NCBI RefSeq assembly: GCF_003123685.1
Contig: NZ_QCYJ01000091.1
Location: 1-64,000 of the forward strand
Source of the DNA: Nocardia aurea
GTDB lineage: Bacteria > Actinomycetota > Actinomycetes > Mycobacteriales > Mycobacteriaceae
Reading direction: 5' to 3'
DNA length: 64,000 bases
The notes beneath the pieces were generated by a model that made no database searches, was not told where the DNA came from, and saw only the letters and a list, made by a program, of their open reading frames with translations. Numbering within the stretch: the stretch's first letter is position 1; each line of letters starts with the position of its first letter. Below, piece by piece: positions 42,198-50,126 of the stretch. Made by a program: the position numbers and the translations under genes.

Positions 42198-42220
42198 CAT
42201 ACTGTTTCAAATACAGTATG
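42198..42220. promoter_or_regulatory. Palindrome CATACTGT-N7-ACAGTATG
   Basis: Perfect 8-bp arms (42198-42205, 42213-42220) separated by TTCAAAT, 43 bp upstream of GTG 42264. It lies between the eight-gene operon and the DapB-like gene and differs from the IclR-box, so a second regulator not encoded adjacently probably controls this gene. Confidence 0.6.
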
Positions 42221-42263
42221 GTCGACAGCGAAATACCTCGGGCGCGATGTGAGGAGCGATGCG

Positions 42264-43331
42264 GTGCTGCGAACGATTCAATGGGCGACGGGGTCGGTCG
42301 GACGGCACGCGGTCGCCGCCGTCCACGATCTGCCGGACCTCGAACTTGTCGGCGCGTACGCCTACAGCGAGGCGAAAGCGGGCCGCGACGTCGGGGAGAT
42401 CGCCGGAATCGGCCCCGTCGGCGTCGTCGCGACCCACGATATCGAGGAAATCCTCGCGCTGGACGCCGACTGCGTCCTGTACATGCCGCAGGGCGAGATG
42501 AATCCGATGGGCGCCGTCGAGGACATCTGCCGACTGCTCGCCTCCGGGAAGAACGTGGTGTCCACCGCGGTGACCGGGCTGATCTACCCCCTCAGTCTCG
42601 GGCAGGAGGTCGTCGACCGACTCGAACGCGCGTGTGCCGAGGGCGCGTCGTCGTTCCACGGCACCGGTATCGAGCCGGGATGGGCGGCCGAGGTACTGCC
42701 ACTGACCCTGTCCCCGCTGCTGTACCGCACGGATTCCATTCTGGTACAGGAACTTCTGGACTACTCGACCTACGACAGCACCGATATGGTCGTCGGCATC
42801 ATGGGTTTCGGGAAGCATCCGGACGAACCGGTGCTGATGGCCGATCCGATCGTCGCGGGCACCGCGTTCCGCGCGCCGCTGATGTTGCTCGCCGAGGGCC
42901 TCGGCGCGACCATCGACGATTTCGTCTTCGACCGCCGCGTCGCGGTGGCGGACGAACCGTTCGAGACCAAGGCCGGACCGATCGAGGCGGGAACGGTGTC
43001 GGCGCAACGGTTCTCCTACACCGCGATCATCGACGGCAGGCCGATGCTGACCGTCGAGCACATCACCAGGATGCGGCCCGACCAGGCGCCGGACTGGCCG
43101 ACCGGGCGCGGCTGGAAGGTGACCGTCGAAGGGGTGCCGTCCATGGTGCTCGAAGCCGAGATCGCCACCCACGGCGAGGACGAGGTCGATCAGGGCTGCC
43201 TCGGCACCGCCATGCACGCGGTGCACGCGATCGCTCCGGTGTGCGCGGCGGCTCCGGGAATCCGGACATTCCTCGATCTTCCGATCATCGCGGGCCGCGA
43301 TATTCTGCGACGACAGGCGAATCGGCGCTGA
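42264..43331 (+). CDS. DapB-like NAD(P)-dependent oxidoreductase
   Basis: 355 residues from GTG 42264 with GAGGAG 7 nt upstream. LRTIQWATGSVGRHAVAAVH and ELVGAYAYSEAKAGRDVGEI, then GIEPGWAAEVLPLTLSP, mark the same dihydrodipicolinate-reductase-like family as the gene at 13910-14950. The two share the opening R-x-IQW-x-TG-x-VG and the AYSxxKAGxD cofactor-selectivity stretch. Cytosolic reductase or dehydrogenase of unknown substrate. It follows the eight-gene operon by 112 bp but has its own palindrome, so regulation is probably separate. Confidence 0.78.
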   Translation: MLRTIQWATGSVGRHAVAAVHDLPDLELVGAYAYSEAKAGRDVGEIAGIGPVGVVATHDIEEILALDADCVLYMPQGEMNPMGAVEDICRLLASGKNVVSTAVTGLIYPLSLGQEVVDRLERACAEGASSFHGTGIEPGWAAEVLPLTLSPLLYRTDSILVQELLDYSTYDSTDMVVGIMGFGKHPDEPVLMADPIVAGTAFRAPLMLLAEGLGATIDDFVFDRRVAVADEPFETKAGPIEAGTVSAQRFSYTAIIDGRPMLTVEHITRMRPDQAPDWPTGRGWKVTVEGVPSMVLEAEIATHGEDEVDQGCLGTAMHAVHAIAPVCAAAPGIRTFLDLPIIAGRDILRRQANRR

Positions 43332-43360
43332 GACGGCAGATCATCACCGGGTAACGGGCC

Positions 43361-43388
43361 CGGGTCGCGGCGCGCGCGCCGACCCGGA
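43361..43388 (+). terminator. Hairpin after the DapB-like gene
   Basis: CCGGGTCG (43361-43368) pairs with CGACCCGG (43381-43388); the alternating GC loop can extend the stem. Confidence 0.6.
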
Positions 43389-43565
43389 CCGCCTCGCACG
43401 GACGCCGGAAAGCGCCACCGCTTCCGGCGAATGTGCCGACACGGTTTCCGCGACGCAAACTCTGCCCGGAATCGGCCATATCACGGCAGGTCGGAGGCGA
43501 TGTCGATCACTTTTCCCGCCATTGACACGGGGCCGGTCGTGACCGCTAATTGGTCGAGAAACGCC

Positions 43566-43582
43566 ATTTCGCTCGAGGAAAC
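43566..43582. promoter_or_regulatory. IclR-box 5 (ATTTC-GCTCGAG-GAAAC)
   Basis: Same half-sites as box 1, 26 bp upstream of ATG 43609 of the secreted hydrolase. A weaker relative, GTTTC-CGCGACG-CAAAC, lies at 43444-43460. Confidence 0.68.
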
Positions 43583-43608
43583 ATACCGGTCATCGCAGGA
43601 GCGCCAGA

Positions 43609-44574
43609 ATGAGTTTTCGACTACCCACCGTGATCACCGCGACCGCGGTCGCCGGAGCGGCCTTCTTCGCTCCGGCGCTCGCGCACGCCGAGTCCGTCAC
43701 CCACACCGCCCAATCGGTCGACATCCCGTGCGGGTCGGCGGTCCTGCACCAGTCGTCGGACTGGTATTTCCCGTCCGGTCAGCCCCGCGGCCTCGTGTGG
43801 CTGCAACACGGCTTCGCCCGCAGCAACGCCAATGTCGCGGATCTGGCGACGCGTTTCGCCGAGGCCGGCTACCTGGTCTTCACCCCGGCGCTGCCCTTCA
43901 TGGATCTCAACGGCTGCACTTTGCAGAACCTGACCGGCAATCGAGGTTTTCTCGACAATGTCGCCGGACTGTTCGGCACCTCCGGTGATCCGGCGAGCAC
44001 ACTCGGCGCGAGTCTGACCGAGGCCGCCGCGCGCATCGGGCGCGCACCTGTCGCGATGCCACGGCAGATGGTCTTCGTGGGTCATTCGGCGGGCGCGGAG
44101 GCGGTCACCTATGTCGCCGACCGCCTGCGCACCACCTACCCCGAGGCCTGGTCGGGTCTGCGCGGCCTGATCCTGCTCGACCCGGTGAAATCGTTCATCG
44201 ACAACAACACCGATCCGTCGTTGATCAATCTCGATACCACCTCGCTGCCCATCCAGGCGATCTCCGCGGCGCCGTCGGCGTGCAACAACCTCGGGACGGG
44301 AACGATGTCGATGCAGCAGTATCTGCACCGCCCGTTCCTCGGCGTCCGCCTGACCGGCGGCGTGCACACCGACGCCGAGGGCAGCAGCTCGGACCTGCTC
44401 GGCACGCTGCTGTGCGGCGAGCCCCAGACCTCCAACGTGGCCGAACTGGACGCACTCGCCATCGGCTGGGCCGACGACTACCTGTCGGGCACCCCCACCT
44501 CGGAGTTCTACCCGGACGAGAGTTTCCGCCGGGTGGCCGCGGCGCCGGGCGCGCAGATCCTGCGCCCGTACTGA
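43609..44574 (+). CDS. Secreted alpha/beta hydrolase (lipase/esterase-like)
   Basis: 321 residues with a Sec signal peptide (VITATAVAGAAFFAPALAHA, cleavage near residue 27). The mature part opens RGLVWLQHGFARSNANVADL and has the nucleophile elbow MVFVGHSAGAEAVTYVADRL (Ser in GHSAG); LILLDPVKSF and GGVHTDAEG may supply the acid and His. It acts outside the membrane on an ester. An IclR-box just upstream puts it in the presumed regulon, where it could release a lipid or phytyl ester before uptake (inference). Single gene; the next one is convergent. Confidence 0.82.
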   Translation: MSFRLPTVITATAVAGAAFFAPALAHAESVTHTAQSVDIPCGSAVLHQSSDWYFPSGQPRGLVWLQHGFARSNANVADLATRFAEAGYLVFTPALPFMDLNGCTLQNLTGNRGFLDNVAGLFGTSGDPASTLGASLTEAAARIGRAPVAMPRQMVFVGHSAGAEAVTYVADRLRTTYPEAWSGLRGLILLDPVKSFIDNNTDPSLINLDTTSLPIQAISAAPSACNNLGTGTMSMQQYLHRPFLGVRLTGGVHTDAEGSSSDLLGTLLCGEPQTSNVAELDALAIGWADDYLSGTPTSEFYPDESFRRVAAAPGAQILRPY

Positions 44575-44614
44575 TCGAACGGTTCCGCCGCGAACCGGTC
44601 GGCGTGGCTCGGTG

Positions 44615-45259
44615 TCACACCTCGCGCCGACCGGCCGAATCAGCGGTGCGGCGCAGGGAATCGCCGCGTTCGGCCACCACGATCGCGCCGAGCAGCACGG
44701 CCTCCCCCAGATTGCCCAGCGGTGGCGCGGCGGCCCCGGCACCGGCCGCCACGAACATCACCAGCGCGCCGATCAGCAACGCGGTATCGCCGTCACGTCG
44801 CCATCCGATCACCCCCGCCGCGATCAGAACGACCACGACGATCAGGGCGGGAAGCGGGACGGCGGCCTCCTCTGGGGCGTAACGCAGCGTGTCCGCCCAG
44901 GTACGCACCGTCAGCCGCAGACCCCACACGTCGACGGCGAGGCCCCAGGCGATCAGCGACGCGGTCACCGCCACCGCGCCGCGGCGAATCCCCGGTCGGT
45001 CCGCGTATTTCCACGCGGCCCAGACGACGAGCAACGGGGTCAGCACCGCGTGACCGAGGAACCGGAACCAACTCGCCGTCTCGAGCGCCTGCCCGGCTCC
45101 CACCACGGACCCGAGCCCGAATATCGCCGAATCGTAGGCACATCCGAGGCCGACCGCCCAGATCAACAGGCGGCGGCGCACACCCGCGCCCGGTCGTCCG
45201 AGCGCGACCAGTGTCGCGACTTCGACGAGGGACAGCACAACCAGTGCGACGGAGAACAT
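44615..45259 (-). CDS. Polytopic membrane protein, unknown function
   Basis: 214 residues from ATG 45259 with GGAAGGAG 6 nt upstream; upstream frame ignored. Six or seven hydrophobic segments, starting FSVALVVLSLVEVATLVALG, then LIWAVGLGCAYDSAIFGLGS, FLGHAVLTPLLVVWAAWKYA, AVTASLIAWGLAVDVWG, IVVVVLIAAGVIGW and a last Gly/Ala-rich pair. Topology and length vaguely resemble seven-helix membrane proteins. A one-mismatch IclR-box at 45342 lies 83 bp upstream, and the divergent transporter operon also has a box, so this could be a partner in uptake. Confidence 0.6.
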   Translation of the reverse strand: MFSVALVVLSLVEVATLVALGRPGAGVRRRLLIWAVGLGCAYDSAIFGLGSVVGAGQALETASWFRFLGHAVLTPLLVVWAAWKYADRPGIRRGAVAVTASLIAWGLAVDVWGLRLTVRTWADTLRYAPEEAAVPLPALIVVVVLIAAGVIGWRRDGDTALLIGALVMFVAAGAGAAAPPLGNLGEAVLLGAIVVAERGDSLRRTADSAGRREV

Positions 45260-45341
45260 CGCGACTCCTTCCACAGCGCCGGACGCGGCGGCCCGGCATC
45301 GAAGCAACGCGATCGAACGCCACGCTACAAGGGAAACGGCC

Positions 45342-45358
45342 GTTTCTCCAGACGGACC
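45342..45358. promoter_or_regulatory. Weak IclR-box (GTTTC-TCCAGAC-GGACC)
   Basis: One mismatch in the second arm (GGACC for GGAAC). It lies 83 bp upstream of the leftward membrane protein gene. It overlaps a separate palindrome GAAACGGCCGTTTC at 45333-45346. Confidence 0.35.
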
Positions 45359-45483
45359 GATCGATGCCTGTCGGCTGCGTCACGCCGGTCCCGAAATCCG
45401 ATGAAACGTTCGTGTTTCGGGACGTTTCGCACCTTGACACTCTCGCTCCGCCACCGATTCAATTGAGCCCATTCCGAAACTGC

Positions 45484-45500
45484 GTTTCTCATAGCGGAAC
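45484..45500. promoter_or_regulatory. IclR-box 6 (GTTTC-TCATAGC-GGAAC)
   Basis: Located 15 bp upstream of GTG 45516, overlapping the space just before the ribosome-binding site of the transporter gene. Confidence 0.7.
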
Positions 45501-45515
45501 ATGTCAGGAGGCAAG

Positions 45516-46766
45516 GTGACCGACCACAGCATTGTCCGGCCGTCGATCGACTCGACCGCGCGCGCCTCGGCGTCGGCCACCGATCCCGCGGCCCCCCGAG
45601 GCGACACGCTGCTCGCGTGGGCACTCGCCGCGGGGGCGGCCGTCACGGGACCGGTGGGCGGCGGGCAGTTGATCCTGATGTCCAAACCGATCGGCGGCGT
45701 CCTCGATATCCCGGGCGCGGTTGTCGGATATGTCGTGGTGACGGCGGCGCTGCTCGGATGTCTCACCGCCCTCGCCGTACCGAGACTGGTTCGCCACACC
45801 GCCGCCCGCGCGGGCGCGTGGTCGGGTATCGGCGCGGGGGCGGCGCTGATCCTGGTCGCGGTCGCCTCCGAACCGATCCTCTTCACCGCGGCGACGCTGG
45901 CCGCGGGCGCGCTCACCGGTATCGCCTACACCACCGGCCGAACGGCCTTCGGCGCGCTCGGCGCGAATGCGCGCACCACCAGGCACGCGCTGACCTGGCT
46001 CGGCCTGCTCGCCGCTGCCACGCTGGCGCGACTGTCCTACGACGACCCGATGTCGGGGCTGATGGTGGCCGGGGTCGTGGCCGCCGGACTCGGCGTGCTC
46101 GCGATTCCGCTGGCCATGACCCCCGCGACGGCCACGCCCGGCACCGGCGGCACGACGGCGGGTCCGGTCCTGCTCGGCTACGCCGCCGCCGGTCTGGCTC
46201 TCGGCGTGAGTTTCACTCCCGCACTGCATCTCTTGCTGTTCCGCTGGGAAGTCGTCGGGGTGGATCAGATGCCCGTCGTGGGCGCGGCGGCGGTCGCGGC
46301 CCTGGTGGCCGTCCTCCTGCCGCTGCGACAGGTCTCGGTGGCGCTGATCCTGGTCGTCGCGGCCGGAGGGCCGTTGCTGGTCGCCCTCGCCCCCGGACCG
46401 TCGACCCTCGCGATCGGACTCGCGGTCACCGTGGCGGCCGCCGCGCGCGCGGCACTCGAACTGGACCGGTCCACCGATCCCCGCGCCGTCCGGCCGACCG
46501 CCCTCGCCGTGTGCGCGGGCGGGCTCGGCGCTGTCGCCGGGCTCGCGGTCGCCGAGGCACTGGGCGCGATAGTCGGCGCGGGGACGGCGCTCACGCTGAC
46601 CGTCGTTCCCGTCCTGGCGATCGTCGCCGCATCGATCGTCGCTACATCAGTCGCCGCCGCATCGGTCGCCGCCGGGTCGGTCACCCCCGCATCGGTCACC
46701 GCCGGGTCGGTCGTGACGTCGAAACCTCGCACGCAGTCCGCCGTTCCGGAAGGAGACCACCCGTGA
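45516..46766 (+). CDS. MFS-like polytopic transporter
   Basis: 416 residues from GTG 45516 with AGGAGG 5 nt upstream; ATG 45501 lies on that site and is less likely. About twelve hydrophobic segments (such as LLAWALAAGAAVTGPVGGG and GYVVVTAALLGCLTALAVP), with a short basic loop PRLVRHTAARAGA after the second or third, as in the major facilitator superfamily. The C-terminal tail is a low-complexity run of ASV-AAGSV units. The GTGA overlap with the first of three neocarzinostatin-fold genes suggests they work together at the envelope. Substrate and direction of transport are not visible. Confidence 0.65.
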   Translation: MTDHSIVRPSIDSTARASASATDPAAPRGDTLLAWALAAGAAVTGPVGGGQLILMSKPIGGVLDIPGAVVGYVVVTAALLGCLTALAVPRLVRHTAARAGAWSGIGAGAALILVAVASEPILFTAATLAAGALTGIAYTTGRTAFGALGANARTTRHALTWLGLLAAATLARLSYDDPMSGLMVAGVVAAGLGVLAIPLAMTPATATPGTGGTTAGPVLLGYAAAGLALGVSFTPALHLLLFRWEVVGVDQMPVVGAAAVAALVAVLLPLRQVSVALILVVAAGGPLLVALAPGPSTLAIGLAVTVAAAARAALELDRSTDPRAVRPTALAVCAGGLGAVAGLAVAEALGAIVGAGTALTLTVVPVLAIVAASIVATSVAAASVAAGSVTPASVTAGSVVTSKPRTQSAVPEGDHP

Positions 46767-47389
46767 CCACCTCCACGCGCACCGCGCTGCGCCGCGCCGT
46801 GTTCGCGCCTCTGCTCGCAGCGGGCCTCGTCGCCGCGCCCGCGGTCGGCCACGCCGCGCCCTCCGACACCGCGACCCTGCACGTCGGGACCGAGGACGGT
46901 GTGACCGAAGGTCAGCGGATCACCGTCCGAGGCAGCGGCTTCCGGCCCGGACTCGCCGCCGTCGCGGTCGGGCTCTGCAAGCAGGGCTACACCAACGGGC
47001 TCACCGATTGCGATCTGGAGGGCGGCGCGACCTTCGTCAATATCGCCGCCGACGGAACGTTTCCGGAACTGACGCTCACCGCACGATCCAAATTCCGCGA
47101 TATCGACTGCGCCCAGCGGCAATGCGTCATCGCGGCCGCGCCACTGCCGGGCAGCGAGCCGGAATCCATTCTCGCCGCCAACTCCGCTGTCGTACTCATC
47201 GGATTCGCCGGAACGCGATTCCACGGCGGCACCGTGCAGACGCCGGTAGCCGCGAGCACGGCCGCCGTCGAAGACTTGTCCGGCCCGTCGACACCACTGT
47301 GGTTCGCCACCGCGGCACTGCTGGTGATCATCACGGGCCTGGCGCTGACCATTCCCGCGAATCAGAGAATAATCCAGGAGGAGAAATGA
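46763..47389 (+). CDS. Membrane-anchored neocarzinostatin-family protein 1
   Basis: 208 residues: signal peptide (PLLAAGLVAAPAVGHAA), an Ig-like domain with RITVRGSGFRPGLAAVAVGL, CKQGYTNGLTDC and IDCAQRQCVIAAAP, and a C-terminal helix (LWFATAALLVIITGLALTIP) with a short cytosolic tail. Two Cys pairs at these places and the G-x-G-F/L-x-x-G turn are typical of neocarzinostatin-type apoproteins, which bind hydrophobic chromophores in a cleft. Outward-facing and tethered. It forms a tandem set with the next two genes. Confidence 0.75.
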   Translation: MTTSTRTALRRAVFAPLLAAGLVAAPAVGHAAPSDTATLHVGTEDGVTEGQRITVRGSGFRPGLAAVAVGLCKQGYTNGLTDCDLEGGATFVNIAADGTFPELTLTARSKFRDIDCAQRQCVIAAAPLPGSEPESILAANSAVVLIGFAGTRFHGGTVQTPVAASTAAVEDLSGPSTPLWFATAALLVIITGLALTIPANQRIIQEEK

Positions 47390-47805
47390 CATTCACGCGA
47401 ATCCGGTTCGGCGCCATCGCGGCGCTCACCTGCGCCGCGGCATTCGGCGCGACGGGTGTCGCCACGGCGAGCCCGTATCTGTCGGTCAGTCAGACCGCCG
47501 GGGTCTCGCCGGGGCAGGCGGTGTATGTGTCGCTGAGCGGAATCGAGGGGATCCAGGGTTCGGTGGCGATCGGCCAGTGCAAGGCGCAGGTCTCGGGACC
47601 GGCCGATTGCAATCTGCCGGGCACCCTGCTCGGTAAAGCCGACGACGCGGGCAACTGGACCTCCAATTCCGGGACCGCCATCACTCTCGCGGCCAGTATC
47701 GGCGGCGTGGACTGCACCGCGTTCGAGGGCGCCTGCATCGTCGCCGTCACCGCGCTCAACAATCCGTCCGCCATGATGGCGACCGTTCCGTTGAGTTTCG
47801 GATAG
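47386..47805 (+). CDS. Secreted neocarzinostatin-family protein 2
   Basis: 139 residues from ATG 47386 (ATGA overlap) with GGAGGAG upstream. Signal peptide IAALTCAAAFGATGVATAS, then LSVSQTAGVSPGQAVYVSLS, VAIGQCKAQVSGPADCNLPG and VDCTAFEGACIVAVTALN. It has the paired Cys and strand order of the family but no membrane anchor, so the mature protein of about 110 residues is released. It resembles the next protein closely (about the same Q-C-K and DCNLP motifs), so the two are recent duplicates. Confidence 0.78.
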   Translation: MTFTRIRFGAIAALTCAAAFGATGVATASPYLSVSQTAGVSPGQAVYVSLSGIEGIQGSVAIGQCKAQVSGPADCNLPGTLLGKADDAGNWTSNSGTAITLAASIGGVDCTAFEGACIVAVTALNNPSAMMATVPLSFG

Positions 47806-47812
47806 GCGCGAT

Positions 47813-48376
47813 ATGACGACGACGCGATTACGCGTGGGCGCGGCCGTACTGCTCGGCGCGGGCCTGCTCGCGACGAGTCCGGTGGCCGCGGCCGATCCCG
47901 CCCTACAGGTCGAATCACCTACCGGAGTCGCGGTCGGCCGATCGGTCACCGTCACGCTCGACGGGCTGCCCGCGAATCTGCCGATGGTGGCCGTCGGACA
48001 GTGCAAACCACTGGTCAAAGCGCCGACCGACTGCAACCTGCCGACCGCGTTGATGGGTAGCGCCGATGCGGCGGGGGTGTGGAAATCCAACGGCGGCAGC
48101 ACATCGATCACCCTGGCCGCCGATGTCGGCGGCGTGGACTGCACGAGTGCGGCGGGCGCGTGCGCCATCGCCGTGACCAGCCTGACCGATCCCACCGCCA
48201 TTCTGGCCGCGGTTCCGTTGACCTTCGGTAGCCCCGAACCCGCACCGGTCACCGAGGCGGCACCGGCGGCCGAGGACGACTCGGACTACACGATGGTGAT
48301 CGTCGGCGTGGTGACGGTCGCGGTGCTCGCGGGTCTGGTGCTGCTGGCGGTGCGACGGCGCGCTCGAGCGGAGTGA
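47813..48376 (+). CDS. Membrane-anchored neocarzinostatin-family protein 3
   Basis: 187 residues, 7 bp after the previous stop. Signal peptide VLLGAGLLATSPVAAADP; family domain with VAVGQCKPLVKAPTDCNLPT and VDCTSAAGACAIAVTSLTDP; acidic spacer TEAAPAAEDDSDY; then an anchoring helix MVIVGVVTVAVLAGLVLLAV and basic tail RRRARAE. Together, one released and two anchored binding proteins behind one transporter look like a surface capture relay. Ligand unknown; a hydrophobic chromophore is suggested by the family. Confidence 0.78.
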   Translation: MTTTRLRVGAAVLLGAGLLATSPVAAADPALQVESPTGVAVGRSVTVTLDGLPANLPMVAVGQCKPLVKAPTDCNLPTALMGSADAAGVWKSNGGSTSITLAADVGGVDCTSAAGACAIAVTSLTDPTAILAAVPLTFGSPEPAPVTEAAPAAEDDSDYTMVIVGVVTVAVLAGLVLLAVRRRARAE

Positions 48377-48380
48377 ACGA

Positions 48381-48419
48381 CAGGATCCCCGAGGTGCTCG
48401 TATCGCCTCGGGGATCCTG
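48381..48419. terminator. Bidirectional hairpin between convergent genes
   Basis: CAGGATCCCCGAGG (48381-48394) pairs perfectly with CCTCGGGGATCCTG (48406-48419), 4 bp after the neocarzinostatin-family operon and 39 bp after the leftward HD-GYP gene. Confidence 0.85.
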
Positions 48420-48458
48420 TTCGCATACTACCGGCGTGCGAGGTCCGGCGACGGCGGA

Positions 48459-50057
48459 TCACTCCGGCATCAGACCGTGTTCCATCGCGAAGACGGCGGC
48501 GCCCGCGCGGGTGCGGCGGCCGGTCTTGTCGTAGATGTGGGCGAGATGGTGGCCCACAGTACGTTCGGACAGTACGAGTTCGGCCGCGATCAGGCGGTTC
48601 GAGAGGCCGCGGGCGGCGAGTCGGAGCACCTCCACCTCGCGTTCGGTGAGGCCGCAGGGATATTCGGTCCGCGGTTTCCGCAGGCCCGCGGCTTCCACGA
48701 CCGCGGCGCAGGCCGCCGTGTCCAGCCGCCCCGTCGTCGCCGCCGACATCAGGATTCCGGCCGCGGCGTCGGGCGAATGGGCGGGACGGTACGGCCGGGC
48801 TTCGGTGAGGGCCGCGAAAACATCGGCGGCGGCGAGGATTCGGGCGGATTTGGACAGATCGTGGCCGCGCACGCCTCGGTGATATCCGCTGCCGTCGAGA
48901 CATTCGTGGTGACCCGAGGCGATCTCACGCAGATCCGCCAGGCCGGGGCACCGTTGCAGTACCCGATCGGTCCAGTACGTGTGCAGCCGGACGCGCTCCC
49001 ACTCCCCCGCGCCGAGCGGTCCGGGGCGATCCCAGATCGCCGACGACACACCGACCCGGCCGATATCGTGCAGCATGGCCGCGGCGCTGAGGGTGTCGAT
49101 ATCGGCCGCGCCGAGCCCGGACAGGTTCGCCGCGCCGTGCGCGAGGCCCGCGACGTGCGCCGAATGCCCCAGCAGCCAGCGGCCTTTCAGATCGACGACG
49201 ACGGCGAGCGCCGTACACAGCTCCAGCCGTTCGGCGGGTCGGATGTACACCGGCACACCGGGCTCGGCGCGCATGACGGCGGCGAGCGCGTCCGGCACAT
49301 CGAGACAGTCCCAGATCTCGCCCGCGGCGAACGCGTCGACCAGATCCGGATCGAGATGTCCGCCCGCGCGCCGCCGCAGTTCGTCGACCGCGCCGCGCCT
49401 GCCCAGGTCCGTCGCGGCGAGCACCGCCTGCTCGGCGACATGCACGATCCGGCCGGGCAGCGAAATACTCTCTCCCCCGATATGTTCGGGCTTTCCCAGA
49501 CCGTCCCAGCGTTCCTTGACCTCGGTGAGCGCGAGCACCGCGGCGTCCGGCAGGCCGAGCCGGGGTCCGAGGGCTCGGCTGACCTCGCACACCGAGCGGA
49601 CCGCCGCCGAACCCTGCTCGGGCGTCATCTCCTCGAGGCGTTCACGCACCAAAGGCTGGAAACCCGGCGCCCAGGAGCCGAACTGCGCCAGCTGGGCGGC
49701 GTAGACCGGGGCGTCGCCGGGGTCGAGCACGTGATAGGCCCGCTGGAAGGCGATGTCGTCGGCGAAGGACGCGGCGTTCTCCGAGGCCCGGCTGGTGCAG
49801 CCGATCGCGCCGAGCAGGGCGGCCTGGAAGACGACGCGCCGGTCGGACTGATCCATGCCGATCCGCTCGGCCAGCGCGGTCGCCACCAGACAGGTCGCCA
49901 GCCCCTTCTCGAACGGGGCTCCGGTGGCGAGATCGGTCGTCAGCGACAGCGCGGCCAGCACCTCGGTGACCCGGATGGACGCGGGTGGGACACCGCCCGA
50001 CCCAGCCGACCCCCGATGCTCGCTACCGGTGTCGAGATGGGGAGAAGCGCCAGTCAC
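48459..50057 (-). CDS. HD-GYP phosphodiesterase-like protein fused to a LuxR DNA-binding domain
   Basis: 532 residues. The N-terminal half is a degenerate HD region; residues about 320-420 hold AAMLHDIGRVGVSSAIW (HD motif) and IASGHHECLDGSGYHRGVRG (H-H-E-x2-D-G-x-G-Y), the HD-GYP signature of cyclic-di-GMP phosphodiesterases. The C-terminus CGLTEREVEVLRLAARGLSN, then RLIAAELVLSERTVGHHLAH, is a LuxR/GerE HTH. The fusion would couple nucleotide hydrolysis or metal-dependent sensing to transcription. It is followed upstream by the TPR gene (69 bp), and the three leftward genes may share transcription. Confidence 0.88.
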   Translation of the reverse strand: MTGASPHLDTGSEHRGSAGSGGVPPASIRVTEVLAALSLTTDLATGAPFEKGLATCLVATALAERIGMDQSDRRVVFQAALLGAIGCTSRASENAASFADDIAFQRAYHVLDPGDAPVYAAQLAQFGSWAPGFQPLVRERLEEMTPEQGSAAVRSVCEVSRALGPRLGLPDAAVLALTEVKERWDGLGKPEHIGGESISLPGRIVHVAEQAVLAATDLGRRGAVDELRRRAGGHLDPDLVDAFAAGEIWDCLDVPDALAAVMRAEPGVPVYIRPAERLELCTALAVVVDLKGRWLLGHSAHVAGLAHGAANLSGLGAADIDTLSAAAMLHDIGRVGVSSAIWDRPGPLGAGEWERVRLHTYWTDRVLQRCPGLADLREIASGHHECLDGSGYHRGVRGHDLSKSARILAAADVFAALTEARPYRPAHSPDAAAGILMSAATTGRLDTAACAAVVEAAGLRKPRTEYPCGLTEREVEVLRLAARGLSNRLIAAELVLSERTVGHHLAHIYDKTGRRTRAGAAVFAMEHGLMPE

Positions 50058-50126
50058 CTCCCTACCGTATCGCGGGCGGGCTCGGCCCGAATCACGCTGG
50101 CTGTCAAGCCCGTTGGACGGCCGAGC

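Noticed and set aside
43444..43460. GTTTC-CGCGACG-CAAAC as an additional IclR-box
   Set aside because: It has a mismatch in the second arm and lies about 150 bp upstream of the gene, where a better site (43566-43582) already exists.
45333..45346. Perfect palindrome GAAACGGCCGTTTC as another IclR-box
   Set aside because: The half-sites are in the opposite (inside-out) orientation to the consensus. Only the overlapping one-mismatch site at 45342-45358 was kept, as weak.
46620..46730. Low-complexity ASV/AAGSV run as a minisatellite
   Set aside because: Units are irregular (about 15 bp, imperfect) and in frame; it looks like a compositional tail of the transporter rather than an independent repeat element.
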